DNA of 14,991 nt from Thermoleophilaceae bacterium (GTDB lineage: Bacteria > Actinomycetota > Thermoleophilia > Solirubrobacterales > Thermoleophilaceae), in contig JACCUE010000333.1 in NCBI GenBank assembly GCA_013812005.1, positions 1-14,991 on the forward strand, in the 5' to 3' direction. The notes below the pieces were generated by a model, which ran no database searches, was not told the origin of the DNA, and saw only the letters and a list, made by a program, of their open reading frames with translations. This document shows positions 1 through 5,964 of the stretch, piece by piece (the stretch's first letter is position 1; each line of letters starts with the position of its first letter). The position numbers were made by a program, and so were the translations under genes.

Positions 1-581
1 CCCGCGGCGTCGACCCCGGCCTCTATGGGCGACTGATCACCGAGCTGCACCGGATCGGCGTGCTCAGCGTGCTCGACTCCGAGGGGGAGCCGCTGCGCCT
101 GGCCACGCGCGCGGGCCCCAGCATCCTCAGCCCCAACGAGCTCGAGGCCGAGGAGCTGGTTGGTCATGAGTTCGCCGACGAGGAGGACCGCCGCACCGCG
201 GTGCGGGAGATCGTCGAGCTAGGCGCGCGTGAGGCGCTCATGACCCGCGCGGACGGCTGCCTCGCGCTGGTCGGCTGCGACGGCGACCCCGCCCGCCCCC
301 GCCGGCTGTGCCGGGCCACCCTCGAGCCGCTCGAGCCTGTGTCCTCCGTCGGCTCTGGTGACGCGTTCCTGGCGGGCTATGTGGCCGCCCGCTATGGCGG
401 CGGGGAGGATCTCGACTGCCTGCGCTTCGGCGTGGCCTGCGGGGCCGAGTCGACCCAGCACTTCGGGGCCGGCGTGGTCGACCCCCGCGAGGTGGACCGG
501 CTGGTGGGAGAGGTGCAGATCGAGGTCGAGGGCGCGCCCGTGCTGGCGCCCGCCGCCGGGCCCGCGCGAGTGCCGTCGTAA
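1..581 (+). CDS. PfkB-family sugar kinase (1-phosphofructokinase-like), 3' part
   Basis: This is the C-terminal 192 residues of a ribokinase/PfkB-fold kinase; the reading frame is open from base 3 and the N-terminus lies outside the window. PfkB enzymes transfer the ATP gamma-phosphate to a sugar or sugar phosphate in the cytoplasm. The visible part runs PGLYGRLITELHRIGV, then GPSILSPNELEAEELVG, the usual 'KPN..E..EL' segment of the 1-phosphofructokinase/tagatose-6-phosphate kinase branch. The family signature GSGDAFLAGY follows, encoded from base 351, and contains the catalytic-base Asp (codon 360-362). The tail after the kinase core (about VEGAPVLAPAAGPARVPS) is Ala/Pro-rich and probably disordered. 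The substrate (fructose-1-phosphate, fructose-6-phosphate or tagatose-6-phosphate) cannot be told from this half. A repeat-filled gap separates it from guaB3, so it is probably not in that operon. Confidence 0.85.
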   Translation, partial: RGVDPGLYGRLITELHRIGVLSVLDSEGEPLRLATRAGPSILSPNELEAEELVGHEFADEEDRRTAVREIVELGAREALMTRADGCLALVGCDGDPARPRRLCRATLEPLEPVSSVGSGDAFLAGYVAARYGGGEDLDCLRFGVACGAESTQHFGAGVVDPREVDRLVGEVQIEVEGAPVLAPAAGPARVPS

Positions 582-589
582 GAAAAGGG

Positions 590-636
590 TCCGGTGCGGT
601 GCTCGCCGGAGAGTCTCCGGTGCGGTGCTCGCCGGA
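590..636. repeat. 21-bp direct repeat, two copies, containing a palindrome
   Basis: A 21-base sequence beginning tccggtgcggtg and ending ctcgccgga occurs identically at 590-610 and 616-636, a period of 26. The boundary between the copies forms a perfect inverted repeat, ccggaga-g-tctccgg (606-620). The ends of each copy (tccgg/ccgga) are also complementary. It starts 8 bases after the kinase stop codon. There is no T-run, so an intrinsic terminator is not obvious. Function is unknown; together with the next array it looks like a repeat element. Confidence 0.8.
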
Positions 637-649
637 ACGACGTTCCGGC
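631..649. repeat. Perfect 9-bp-arm palindrome at the repeat junction
   Basis: The arms gccggaacg (631-639) and cgttccggc (641-649) are perfectly complementary around a single central A (640). The palindrome joins the 21-bp repeats on its left to the 25-bp repeats on its right. It could be a protein-binding site or a fold-back structure, or could mark where the two repeat types fused. No function can be assigned from sequence alone. Confidence 0.8.
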
Positions 650-740
650 TGCGCTCCTCCCGATACGTTCCGGCTGCGCTCCTCCCGATACGTTCCGGCT
701 GCGCTCCTCCCGATACGTTTCGGCTGCGCACTCCCACAAC
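641..740. repeat. 25-bp tandem repeat, three perfect copies plus one decayed
   Basis: Three identical 25-base units lie head to tail at 641-665, 666-690 and 691-715; each begins cgttccggctgcgctcct and ends cccgata. A fourth copy (716-740) keeps about the first 14 bases with one mismatch and then diverges. Because 25 is not a multiple of 3, the array reads through several frames without stops and creates spurious ORFs on both strands. There are no spacers, so this is not CRISPR. It lies between the kinase and the guaB3 promoter. Perfect identity of the copies points to recent expansion or homogenisation. It may be one instance of a dispersed genomic repeat. Confidence 0.9.
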
Positions 741-781
741 ATCCCTGCAAAGTGCGGGAACACCGCTTTCCAGAGGGGCAT

Positions 782-825
782 CGGGGCCTTGCTAACTTAG
801 GTATTCGTCCGGCCCCGAACCTAAG
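782..825. promoter_or_regulatory. Two interleaved inverted repeats across the guaB3 promoter
   Basis: Two perfect 7-bp inverted repeats interleave just before guaB3. One is cggggcc (782-788) with ggccccg (811-817). The other is cttaggt (796-802) with acctaag (819-825). The right arm of the second overlaps the proposed -10 element TAAGGT (822-827), and its left arm covers the area where a -35 would fall. This is what an operator for a purine-responsive regulator could look like, but chance is possible in GC-rich DNA. As RNA the two would form an H-type pseudoknot, but only if transcription began upstream of 782. Confidence 0.4.
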
Positions 826-827
826 GT
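822..827 (+). promoter_or_regulatory. Leaderless-type -10 element (TAAGGT) for guaB3
   Basis: TAAGGT fits the actinobacterial -10 pattern TANNNT. It is followed by exactly 7 bases (828-834) and then the ATG of guaB3, so transcription would start at or very near the A of the start codon. The same hexamer and spacing recur before the CBS gene (11042-11047). No clear -35 hexamer is visible; the best, TTAGGT at 797-802, is 19 bases away. The aagg inside the element could instead be read as a weak Shine-Dalgarno sequence. Confidence 0.6.
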
Positions 828-834
828 TGCCGCC

Positions 835-2082
835 ATGGAAGTCGAGATCGGTAGGGGTAAGAAGGGGCGCCGGGCCTACGGGTTCGACGACATCGCGATC
901 GTGCCGTCGCGGCGCACGCGCGATCCCGACGACATCGACATCGCCTGGACGCTCGGGCCCTATCGATTCGAGTTGCCGCTGCTCGCCTCGGCGATGGACG
1001 GCGTGGTGTCGCCGCGCACCGCCGGGCTGATCGGCAAGCTCGGCGGCCTTGCCGTCCTCAACCTCGAGGGGATCTTCTCCCGCTACGAGGACGCCGAGCA
1101 GCAGCTCGAGCAGATCGCCGGGTTCGAGAAGGAAGAGGCCACCGCCGAGATGCAGCGCGTCTACTCCGCGCCGGTCGACACCGACCTGATGACGCAGCGC
1201 ATCCGCGAGGTGAAGGAGCAGGGCGTGGTCTGCGCCGCCTCTCTCACGCCGCAGCGCGTGCGCACCCACTACGAGGCGGCGCTCGAGGCGGGCCTCGACA
1301 TCCTGGTGATACAGGGCACGGTGATCTCGGCCGAGCACGTGTCGACCGACGAGTCGCGGCCCCCGGTCAACCTCAAGGAGTTCATCCGCGAGCTGCCGAT
1401 CCCCGTCGTGGTGGGGGGCTGCGCCTCCTACTCCACCGGCTTGCACCTCATGCGCACCGGCGCGGTCGCCGTGCTCGTGGGCGTCGGCCCCGGTGCGGCA
1501 TGCACAACGCGCGGCGTGCTGGGGATCGGCGTGCCGCAGGCAACCGCCATCGCCGACGTGGCCGCCGCGCGCTCCCAGAACATGCTCGAGACCGGCGAGT
1601 ACGTGAAGGTGATCGCCGACGGGGGGATGCGCAATGGCGGGGACATCTCCAAGGCCTTCGCGTGCGGCTCCGACGCCGTGATGATCGGCTCTCCGCTCGC
1701 GCGCGCCTACGAGGCGCCGGGTCACGGCTATCACTGGGGCATGGCCACGTTCCATCCCGACCTGCCCCGCGGGGCGCGGGTCAAGACGACCCAGAACGGC
1801 TCGCTCGAGCAGATCCTGCTCGGTCCCGCCCACGAGAACGACGGCACGTTCAATCTCATGGGCAGCCTGCGCACCTCGATGGCCACGTGCGGATACGAGG
1901 ACATCCCGTCCTTCCATCGCGCCGAGGTGATGGTGGCGCCCTCGCTCCAGACCGAGGGCAAGCAGCTTCAGCGCGACCAGGCGATCGGCATGGGAGCCCA
2001 GTCCGCGGCGAAGGCCGCGCCGGCGTCGGACGGCGTCACGAATGGCTCCGCTCCGTCAGCGGATCCCGCGCTCGTCGAGTAG
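835..2082 (+). CDS. guaB3: GuaB3-family IMP dehydrogenase-related protein
   Basis: A 415-residue TIM-barrel protein of the IMP dehydrogenase/GMP reductase family. It lacks the CBS pair inserted in canonical GuaB, as expected for GuaB3 (usually about 370-390 aa). The catalytic loop GPGAACTTRGVLGIG puts the nucleophilic Cys at 223. The phosphate-binding strand is DGGMRNGGD (262-270), followed by GS at 285-286. MDGVVSP (54-60) matches the conserved N-terminal region of the family. Residues from about 386 onward form an Ala/Ser/Gly-rich tail. Canonical IMPDH oxidises IMP to XMP, the substrate of the GuaA encoded next. Cyanobacterial GuaB3 has been reported to be an IMP dehydrogenase, but the role of the actinobacterial protein is, as far as I know, unsettled, so family membership is firm and reaction is not. 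The ATG follows a leaderless-type promoter. Confidence 0.9.
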   Translation: MEVEIGRGKKGRRAYGFDDIAIVPSRRTRDPDDIDIAWTLGPYRFELPLLASAMDGVVSPRTAGLIGKLGGLAVLNLEGIFSRYEDAEQQLEQIAGFEKEEATAEMQRVYSAPVDTDLMTQRIREVKEQGVVCAASLTPQRVRTHYEAALEAGLDILVIQGTVISAEHVSTDESRPPVNLKEFIRELPIPVVVGGCASYSTGLHLMRTGAVAVLVGVGPGAACTTRGVLGIGVPQATAIADVAAARSQNMLETGEYVKVIADGGMRNGGDISKAFACGSDAVMIGSPLARAYEAPGHGYHWGMATFHPDLPRGARVKTTQNGSLEQILLGPAHENDGTFNLMGSLRTSMATCGYEDIPSFHRAEVMVAPSLQTEGKQLQRDQAIGMGAQSAAKAAPASDGVTNGSAPSADPALVE

Positions 2083-3674
2083 TGGAGGCCGCGCGCGCTG
2101 TCCGTGTTCCGGACGAGCCGCCGGCGGCTGCGCAGACGAACGATGAGGTGCTGGTCCTCGACTTCGGGGGACAGTACTCGCAGCTGATAGCGCGCCGGGT
2201 GCGCGAGTGCGGCGTTTTCAGCGAGCTGCTGCCCCACCACGTGCCGCTCGAGGAGGTGCGCCGGCGCCGCCCACGGGGGCTGATCCTCTCCGGGGGCCCT
2301 GCCTCGGTCTACGCCGACGGCGCTCCTGCGCTGCGGGAAGAGCTGCTGGGCCTCGGCATTCCCGTGCTGGGCATCTGTTACGGGATGCAGGCGATGGTGC
2401 TTGCGCTCGGTGGGAAGGTGCGGGGGGCCGAGGTCGGGGAGTTCGGCCGCTCCCAGCTCACCGTCACCGAGCACGGTCGCCTGCTCGAGGGATTGCCGGC
2501 GCAGCAGAGCTGCTGGATGAGCCACCGCGACACCGTCTACGAGGCGCCCCCGGGCGCCACCGCGCTCGCCTCCTCCACCGAGTCGCCCGTCGCCGCCTTC
2601 GAGGACCCCGGCCGCGGGATCTACGGCATCCAGTTCCACCCCGAGGTCGTGCACACGCCCTACGGCACCCAGATCCTTGAGCGCTTCCTCGATCACATCT
2701 GCGGCGCCGGGATGGGCTGGAACGCCGCGTCGGTGGCCGAGGAGCAGATCCGCCGGATCCGAGAGCAGGTGGGCGGCGGCCGGGTGATCTGCGGCCTTTC
2801 GGGTGGTGTGGACTCCTCCGTCGCGGCGCTGCTCGTACACAGGGCGGTGGGCGACCAGCTCACCTGCGTCTTCGTCGATCACGGCCTGATGCGCAAGAAC
2901 GAGGGCGACCAGGTGGTGGCCGCCTTCCGCGACACCTTCAAGGTTCCCCTGGTGGCGGTCGATGCCGAGGACCGCTTCCTCGAGCGCCTGAAGGGCGTCA
3001 CCGAGCCCGAGACCAAGCGCAAGATCATCGGGGAGGAGTTCATCCGGGTCTTCGAGGAGGAGGCCGTCAAGCTCGACGGCCCGAAGTACCTCGTGCAGGG
3101 CACCCTCTATTCGGATGTGATCGAATCGGGCGGCGGCACGGGCGCGGCCACGATCAAGTCCCACCACAACGTGGGCGGGCTGCCCGAGGACCTCGAGTTC
3201 GAGCTGGTCGAGCCGCTGCGCGAGCTGTTCAAGGACGAGGCCCGTCGAGTGGGGGTGGAGCTGGGTCTGCCTGAGCGCCTGGTGTGGCGCCAGCCGTTCC
3301 CCGGTCCCGGCCTCGGGATCCGGATCGTGGGCGGAGAGGTGAACAAGGAGCGCCTGGAGCTCCTGCGCGACGCCGACTTCGTGCTACAGGACGAGATCCG
3401 CCGGGCCGGTCTCTATCGCGAGCTGTGGCAGTCCTTCTGCGTCTTGCCGGGCGATCTGCGGACGGTGGGCGTCCAGGGTGACGAGCGCACCTACGGCTAC
3501 GCGGTGGTGATCAGGGCGGTCACCAGCGACGACGCGATGACCGCCGACTGGGCCCGCCTGCCCTACGACCTGCTGGAGCGGATCGCGTCCCGGATGATCA
3601 ACGAGATCCGCCAGGTGAACCGCGTGGTGCTGGACATCACGTCCAAGCCCCCGGGCACGATCGAGTGGGAGTAG
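2082..3674 (+). CDS. guaA: GMP synthase (glutamine-hydrolysing)
   Basis: GuaA makes GMP from XMP, ATP and glutamine in the cytoplasm, the last step of guanine nucleotide synthesis. From the GTG at 2082 it has 530 residues (family about 510-525). The class I glutaminase domain starts at VLVLDFGGQYSQL (23-35), with nucleophile Cys99 in GICYGMQAM and His186/Glu188 in GIQFHPEVV. The ATP pyrophosphatase P-loop is GLSGGVDSS (238-246), and RQPFPGPGLGIR (403-414) and the C-terminal dimerisation domain ending SKPPGTIEWE are intact. The GTG shares its G with the TAG stop of guaB3 (TAGTG), there is no Shine-Dalgarno sequence, and translation is probably coupled. About 20 residues precede the first strand, so an internal GTG start (DE-VLVLDF) is possible. 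A hairpin follows the gene. Confidence 0.97.
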   Translation: MEAARAVRVPDEPPAAAQTNDEVLVLDFGGQYSQLIARRVRECGVFSELLPHHVPLEEVRRRRPRGLILSGGPASVYADGAPALREELLGLGIPVLGICYGMQAMVLALGGKVRGAEVGEFGRSQLTVTEHGRLLEGLPAQQSCWMSHRDTVYEAPPGATALASSTESPVAAFEDPGRGIYGIQFHPEVVHTPYGTQILERFLDHICGAGMGWNAASVAEEQIRRIREQVGGGRVICGLSGGVDSSVAALLVHRAVGDQLTCVFVDHGLMRKNEGDQVVAAFRDTFKVPLVAVDAEDRFLERLKGVTEPETKRKIIGEEFIRVFEEEAVKLDGPKYLVQGTLYSDVIESGGGTGAATIKSHHNVGGLPEDLEFELVEPLRELFKDEARRVGVELGLPERLVWRQPFPGPGLGIRIVGGEVNKERLELLRDADFVLQDEIRRAGLYRELWQSFCVLPGDLRTVGVQGDERTYGYAVVIRAVTSDDAMTADWARLPYDLLERIASRMINEIRQVNRVVLDITSKPPGTIEWE

Positions 3675-3700
3675 CACAGGGCAAGAAACAGCGCTGGGGA

Positions 3701-3749
3701 GGGGTTCACTACGAAACGTCCCTCATGAGGACGGAACGTAGTGAGCCCC
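3701..3749. terminator. Long hairpin between convergent genes, likely bidirectional terminator
   Basis: ggggttcactacg (3701-3713) pairs with cgtagtgagcccc (3737-3749) over 13 pairs, one a G-T wobble. After a three-by-three mismatch loop the stem continues with cgtcc (3717-3721) against ggacg (3729-3733); cctcatgagg (3721-3730) at the tip is itself a 10-base palindrome. It lies 26 bases after the guaA stop and 3 bases after the methyltransferase stop on the other strand, so it could end both transcripts. There is no T-run on either side, as is common for GC-rich actinobacterial terminators. Confidence 0.7.
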
Positions 3750-3752
3750 CGC

Positions 3753-4649
3753 TCACGGTGCGACGCCCGAGCCGATCTTGACCACGGCCGGCAGCGCCAG
3801 ACCGCCGGCCTCGGTCTCGTAGCCGGCCGCCAGCTCGTCGAAGGCCTTCCGCACGCGGCGGCGGTCTTCCTCCGAGGCCGCCAGCACGGCCGCGGCGGCC
3901 CTGACCGTGCCACCCAGCAGGCCGTTCCATAACTCGTCCCCGTCTTCCACGCGTACCGAGAGGTCGAAGGTGTCGATCCGGACCTGGCCGAGTCCGGCGT
4001 CTTCCAGCAGGCTGGTGAACGCGCCCTCGTCGGCGAAGCGGAACCCGTCCGGGCCCGGCGGCACCCCCACCGAGCGGTCGAGCCCCGCCCGGTCAATGGC
4101 GTCGCTCATGATGCCCATCAGGCGGGCGCGCTCGGGCCGGTCCCATACGGAGAAGGCCGCGCAGCCGTCGGCGGCGAGGACACGGAAAGCCTCGGACGCG
4201 GCCCGCTCGGGCTGGGGCACATGGTTGAGCACGAACCCCCCGACCACCGCGCCGAACGAGCCATCGGCGAAGTTCAGCGCCTCCGCGTCGCCGTGCACGA
4301 ACGCCAGGTCGGGGTGGGCGTGGCGGGCGGCGTCGAGCATGCCCCGCGAGATGTCTATCCCGACGGGCTCGGCTCCCCGGGCGGCGGCTGCGGCGGCAAC
4401 GTGGCCCGAGCCGCAGGCCACGTCGAGCACCCGCAGCCCAGGTCCCACCCGTGCCGCGTCCAGCAGGGCGCCGGCGGCGGCAGCGGTGACGCGACCGGTC
4501 AGCTGCTCGTAGCTGTAGGCCTGCCGGCTCCAGCCGGCGGCCTCGAACTGCTTGAAGGCTGTCGCGTCCTCTGAGTCCGTCAGACCAACTATCCCAGGCC
4601 CCGAGGAACCGGTACAGGTGAATCGTTGTGGCGGCGGCGCGCTCCACAA
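3753..4649 (-). CDS. Class I SAM-dependent methyltransferase
   Basis: A Methyltransf_11-type Rossmann methyltransferase that would use S-adenosylmethionine; the substrate is unknown. Numbered from the TTG at 4649 (298 aa), motif I is VLDVACGSGH (74-83), the acidic ribose-binding residue lies in VGIDIS (96-101), and motifs II/III follow as GDAEALNFADGSF (120-132) and FRVLAADG (155-162). The start is uncertain: no ATG or GTG lies between the upstream untranslated-looking region and the conserved part. TTG 4649 has GGAAAGG about ten bases upstream. The conserved reading seems to begin only at TDSEDATAFKQFEAAGW, which would suit a rare CTG start at 4583 (276 aa, closer to typical length). It is convergent with guaA, divergent from rplM, and looks like a stand-alone gene. 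Confidence 0.8.
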   Translation of the reverse strand: MWSAPPPQRFTCTGSSGPGIVGLTDSEDATAFKQFEAAGWSRQAYSYEQLTGRVTAAAAGALLDAARVGPGLRVLDVACGSGHVAAAAAARGAEPVGIDISRGMLDAARHAHPDLAFVHGDAEALNFADGSFGAVVGGFVLNHVPQPERAASEAFRVLAADGCAAFSVWDRPERARLMGIMSDAIDRAGLDRSVGVPPGPDGFRFADEGAFTSLLEDAGLGQVRIDTFDLSVRVEDGDELWNGLLGGTVRAAAAVLAASEEDRRRVRKAFDELAAGYETEAGGLALPAVVKIGSGVAP

Positions 4650-4691
4650 CTCGCTGACGCCTTTCCATGCCCTTGTGCCACACTGTTCAGC

Positions 4692-4714
4692 CGACCGCGC
4701 CAGTCGCGCGGTCG
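4692..4714 (+). promoter_or_regulatory. Hairpin in the rplM leader, possible L13 autoregulatory element
   Basis: cgaccgcgc (4692-4700) and gcgcggtcg (4706-4714) are perfect 9-bp arms around the loop cagtc. The 3' arm ends 8 bases before the rplM ATG at 4723, and no Shine-Dalgarno sequence is present, so the hairpin would sit where the ribosome loads. A weak -10-like CACACT at 4680-4685 would place the transcript start at about the first base of the stem. L13 leader RNAs control rplM-rpsI in Firmicutes, and L13 represses its own operon in E. coli; a similar role here is inference. The rest of 4650-4722 shows nothing else clear. Confidence 0.45.
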
Positions 4715-4722
4715 TTTCACGT

Positions 4723-5157
4723 ATGAAGACCTTCGTCGCCACCCCCGCGAACCGCGAGCGCAACTGGCTCGTGGTCGATGCCTCGGGCGAAACGCTTGGG
4801 CGCCTCGCCACGCAGATCGCCGGGCGCCTCCGCGGCAAGCACAAGCCCGAGTACACGCCGCACTGCGACGTGGGGGACTTCGTGGTCGTGATCAACTGCG
4901 AGAAGATCGCCGTGACCGGCAAGAAGCGCCAGGAGAAGCTCTACCACCGCCACTCCGGATATCCGGGAGGCCTGCGCACGCGCACGCTCAACGACATGCT
5001 CGAACGCAAGCCGGAGGAGGTCATCCGGCTGGCCGTGAAGGGGATGCTTCCGCGCAACAGGCTGGCGCGGGCCCAGCTACGCAAGCTCAAGGTCTATACC
5101 GGTCCCGAGCACCCGCACGCTGCCCAGCAGCCCGAGAAGATGGAGACCACGTCTTGA
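4723..5157 (+). CDS. rplM: 50S ribosomal protein L13
   Basis: A 144-residue protein of normal L13 length; L13 binds 23S rRNA early in assembly of the large subunit. The sequence matches the family throughout: RNWLVVDASGETLGRLAT near the N-terminus, GDFVVVINCEKIAVTG, the basic KLYHRHSGYPGGL, and the C-terminal KGMLPRNRLARAQLRKLKVY followed by GPEHPHAAQQPE. The open frame extends upstream to 4552, but ATG 4723 (MKTFVATPANRERNW) gives the conserved N-terminus; the extra upstream codons lie in the leader and overlap the divergent methyltransferase. The stop overlaps the rpsI ATG by one base (TGATG), the classical rplM-rpsI pair. Confidence 0.98.
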   Translation: MKTFVATPANRERNWLVVDASGETLGRLATQIAGRLRGKHKPEYTPHCDVGDFVVVINCEKIAVTGKKRQEKLYHRHSGYPGGLRTRTLNDMLERKPEEVIRLAVKGMLPRNRLARAQLRKLKVYTGPEHPHAAQQPEKMETTS

Positions 5158-5957
5158 TGTTCGAAGAGGATCGCGAGGACGTTCCCCAGGAGGGGGAGGA
5201 GACCCCGGCGGCTGAGGAGACCCCGGCGGCTGAGGAGGCCCCGGCTGCCGAGGAGACCCCGGCTGCCGAGACCGAGGCCGCGCCGGCCGCCGAGGCTGCC
5301 GCCGCCGAGGCTCCCAAGGAGCGCCCCAAGCGTGGCCGCAAGGCGGAGAAGCCCAACGAGCCCGACGCGATTCCCGGCGCGCACCTCGAGCCCGATCTGG
5401 TACTCGACGAGGCCGCCACTGACCGTGGCGGCATCGGCGAGCGCTCAGCCGCCGAGATCCAGGCGGCCGAAGAGGCGCTGGCCGCCGACGACAGCTCCGA
5501 AGGCGACACCGCCGAGTCCGGGGCCGAGGCGCCGCAGCCGGCACCGACCTCCGTGCTCGACCTGGCCGCCGACGCGCGCTACCGTGCCACCGGCAAGCGC
5601 AAGAGCGCTGTGGCCCGGGTCATCCTGCGCCCCGGCACCGGTGTGTACACGGTGAACGGCCGGCAGCTCGACCAGTTCTTCCCGCGGCCCACCCTCCAGC
5701 GCACCGCCCGCGGTCCTCTGGAGACGGTCGGACACGAGGAGCGTATGGACGTGGTGGCCAAGATCCACGGTGGAGGCGTCTCGTCACAGGCCGGCGCGCT
5801 GCGTCATGGCATCGCCCGGGCGCTGGTGGAGGCCGACCCCAGCCTGCGTGGCGAGCTCAAGCGCCGCGGATTCCTCACGCGTGACCCTCGCGTGAAGGAG
5901 CGCAAGAAGGCCGGCCTCAAGAAGGCGCGCAAGCGTCCGCAGTTCTCGAAGCGCTAG
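5157..5957 (+). CDS. rpsI: 30S ribosomal protein S9 with long acidic N-terminal extension
   Basis: The S9 core starts at about residue 141 (RYRATGKRKSAVARV) and runs to the basic end KKARKRPQFSKR, whose C-terminal Arg reaches the P site in known ribosomes. VKIHGGG-type (VAKIHGGGVSSQAGALRHGIARAL) and RRGFLTRDPRVKERKK segments are intact. From the ATG at 5157 the protein has 266 residues, about twice the usual 130. Residues 1-140 are acidic, Ala/Pro/Glu-rich and probably disordered, with EETPAA repeats at 14-37 and a basic patch KERPKRGRK (54-62). An in-frame GTG at 5553 would give a normal 134-residue S9. I prefer ATG 5157 because it overlaps the rplM stop (TGATG), has ggag 11 bases upstream and leaves no unexplained 395-base gap. 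Other actinobacterial S9 proteins carry shorter acidic extensions. Confidence 0.93.
   Translation: MFEEDREDVPQEGEETPAAEETPAAEEAPAAEETPAAETEAAPAAEAAAAEAPKERPKRGRKAEKPNEPDAIPGAHLEPDLVLDEAATDRGGIGERSAAEIQAAEEALAADDSSEGDTAESGAEAPQPAPTSVLDLAADARYRATGKRKSAVARVILRPGTGVYTVNGRQLDQFFPRPTLQRTARGPLETVGHEERMDVVAKIHGGGVSSQAGALRHGIARALVEADPSLRGELKRRGFLTRDPRVKERKKAGLKKARKRPQFSKR
5196..5267 (+). repeat. 18-bp tandem repeat inside rpsI, four units
   Basis: Four 18-base units (5196-5213, 5214-5231, 5232-5249, 5250-5267), each of the form gaggagaccccggcggct or a close variant, encode EETPAA, EETPAA, EEAPAA and EETPAA. Units 1 and 2 are identical; units 3 and 4 use gctgcc for the last two Ala codons, and unit 3 has gcc for acc. 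The length is a multiple of 3, so copy-number change keeps the frame. It probably varies between relatives through slippage. Confidence 0.9.
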
Positions 5958-5964
5958 GCACGCC

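Noticed and set aside
641..740. CRISPR-like short repeats
   Set aside because: The units are contiguous with no spacers and there are no cas genes.
782..825. H-type pseudoknot riboswitch in a guaB3 5' leader
   Set aside because: The pairing topology fits, but TAAGGT-N7-ATG suggests transcription starts at the ATG, so these bases would not be in the mRNA. Kept only as a possible DNA operator.
594..1030. Open frames of 68 to 145 codons on both strands through the repeat region before guaB3
   Set aside because: A 25-bp repeat without stops creates open frames in all three phases; the peptides are repeat translations (for example SGCAPPDTFRLRSSRY) with no family resemblance, and several run into guaB3 or the kinase.
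1968..3167. 399-codon antisense open frame opposite guaA
   Set aside because: It is the complement of a highly conserved guaA and shows only Arg/His/Gly-rich shadow composition. The same applies to long antisense frames at 238-1917, 5917-6888, 7310-8191, 8195-9253, 10187-11200 and 12631-13809.
4093..4683. ATG-started frame overlapping the methyltransferase in another phase, suggesting a frameshifted gene
   Set aside because: Only the first part (about 30 residues) looks protein-like and no motif is shared; motifs I to III are all in the other frame without interruption. Left as a minor doubt about the start.
4552..4722. 57-residue N-terminal extension of L13
   Set aside because: It crosses the leader hairpin and the divergent gene's 5' end and lacks L13 similarity; ATG 4723 gives the family N-terminus.
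5553..5957. S9 starting at GTG 5553 with normal length
   Set aside because: This would leave 395 bases of high-quality open frame unexplained and ignore the TGATG junction with rplM; no Shine-Dalgarno sequence precedes 5553.
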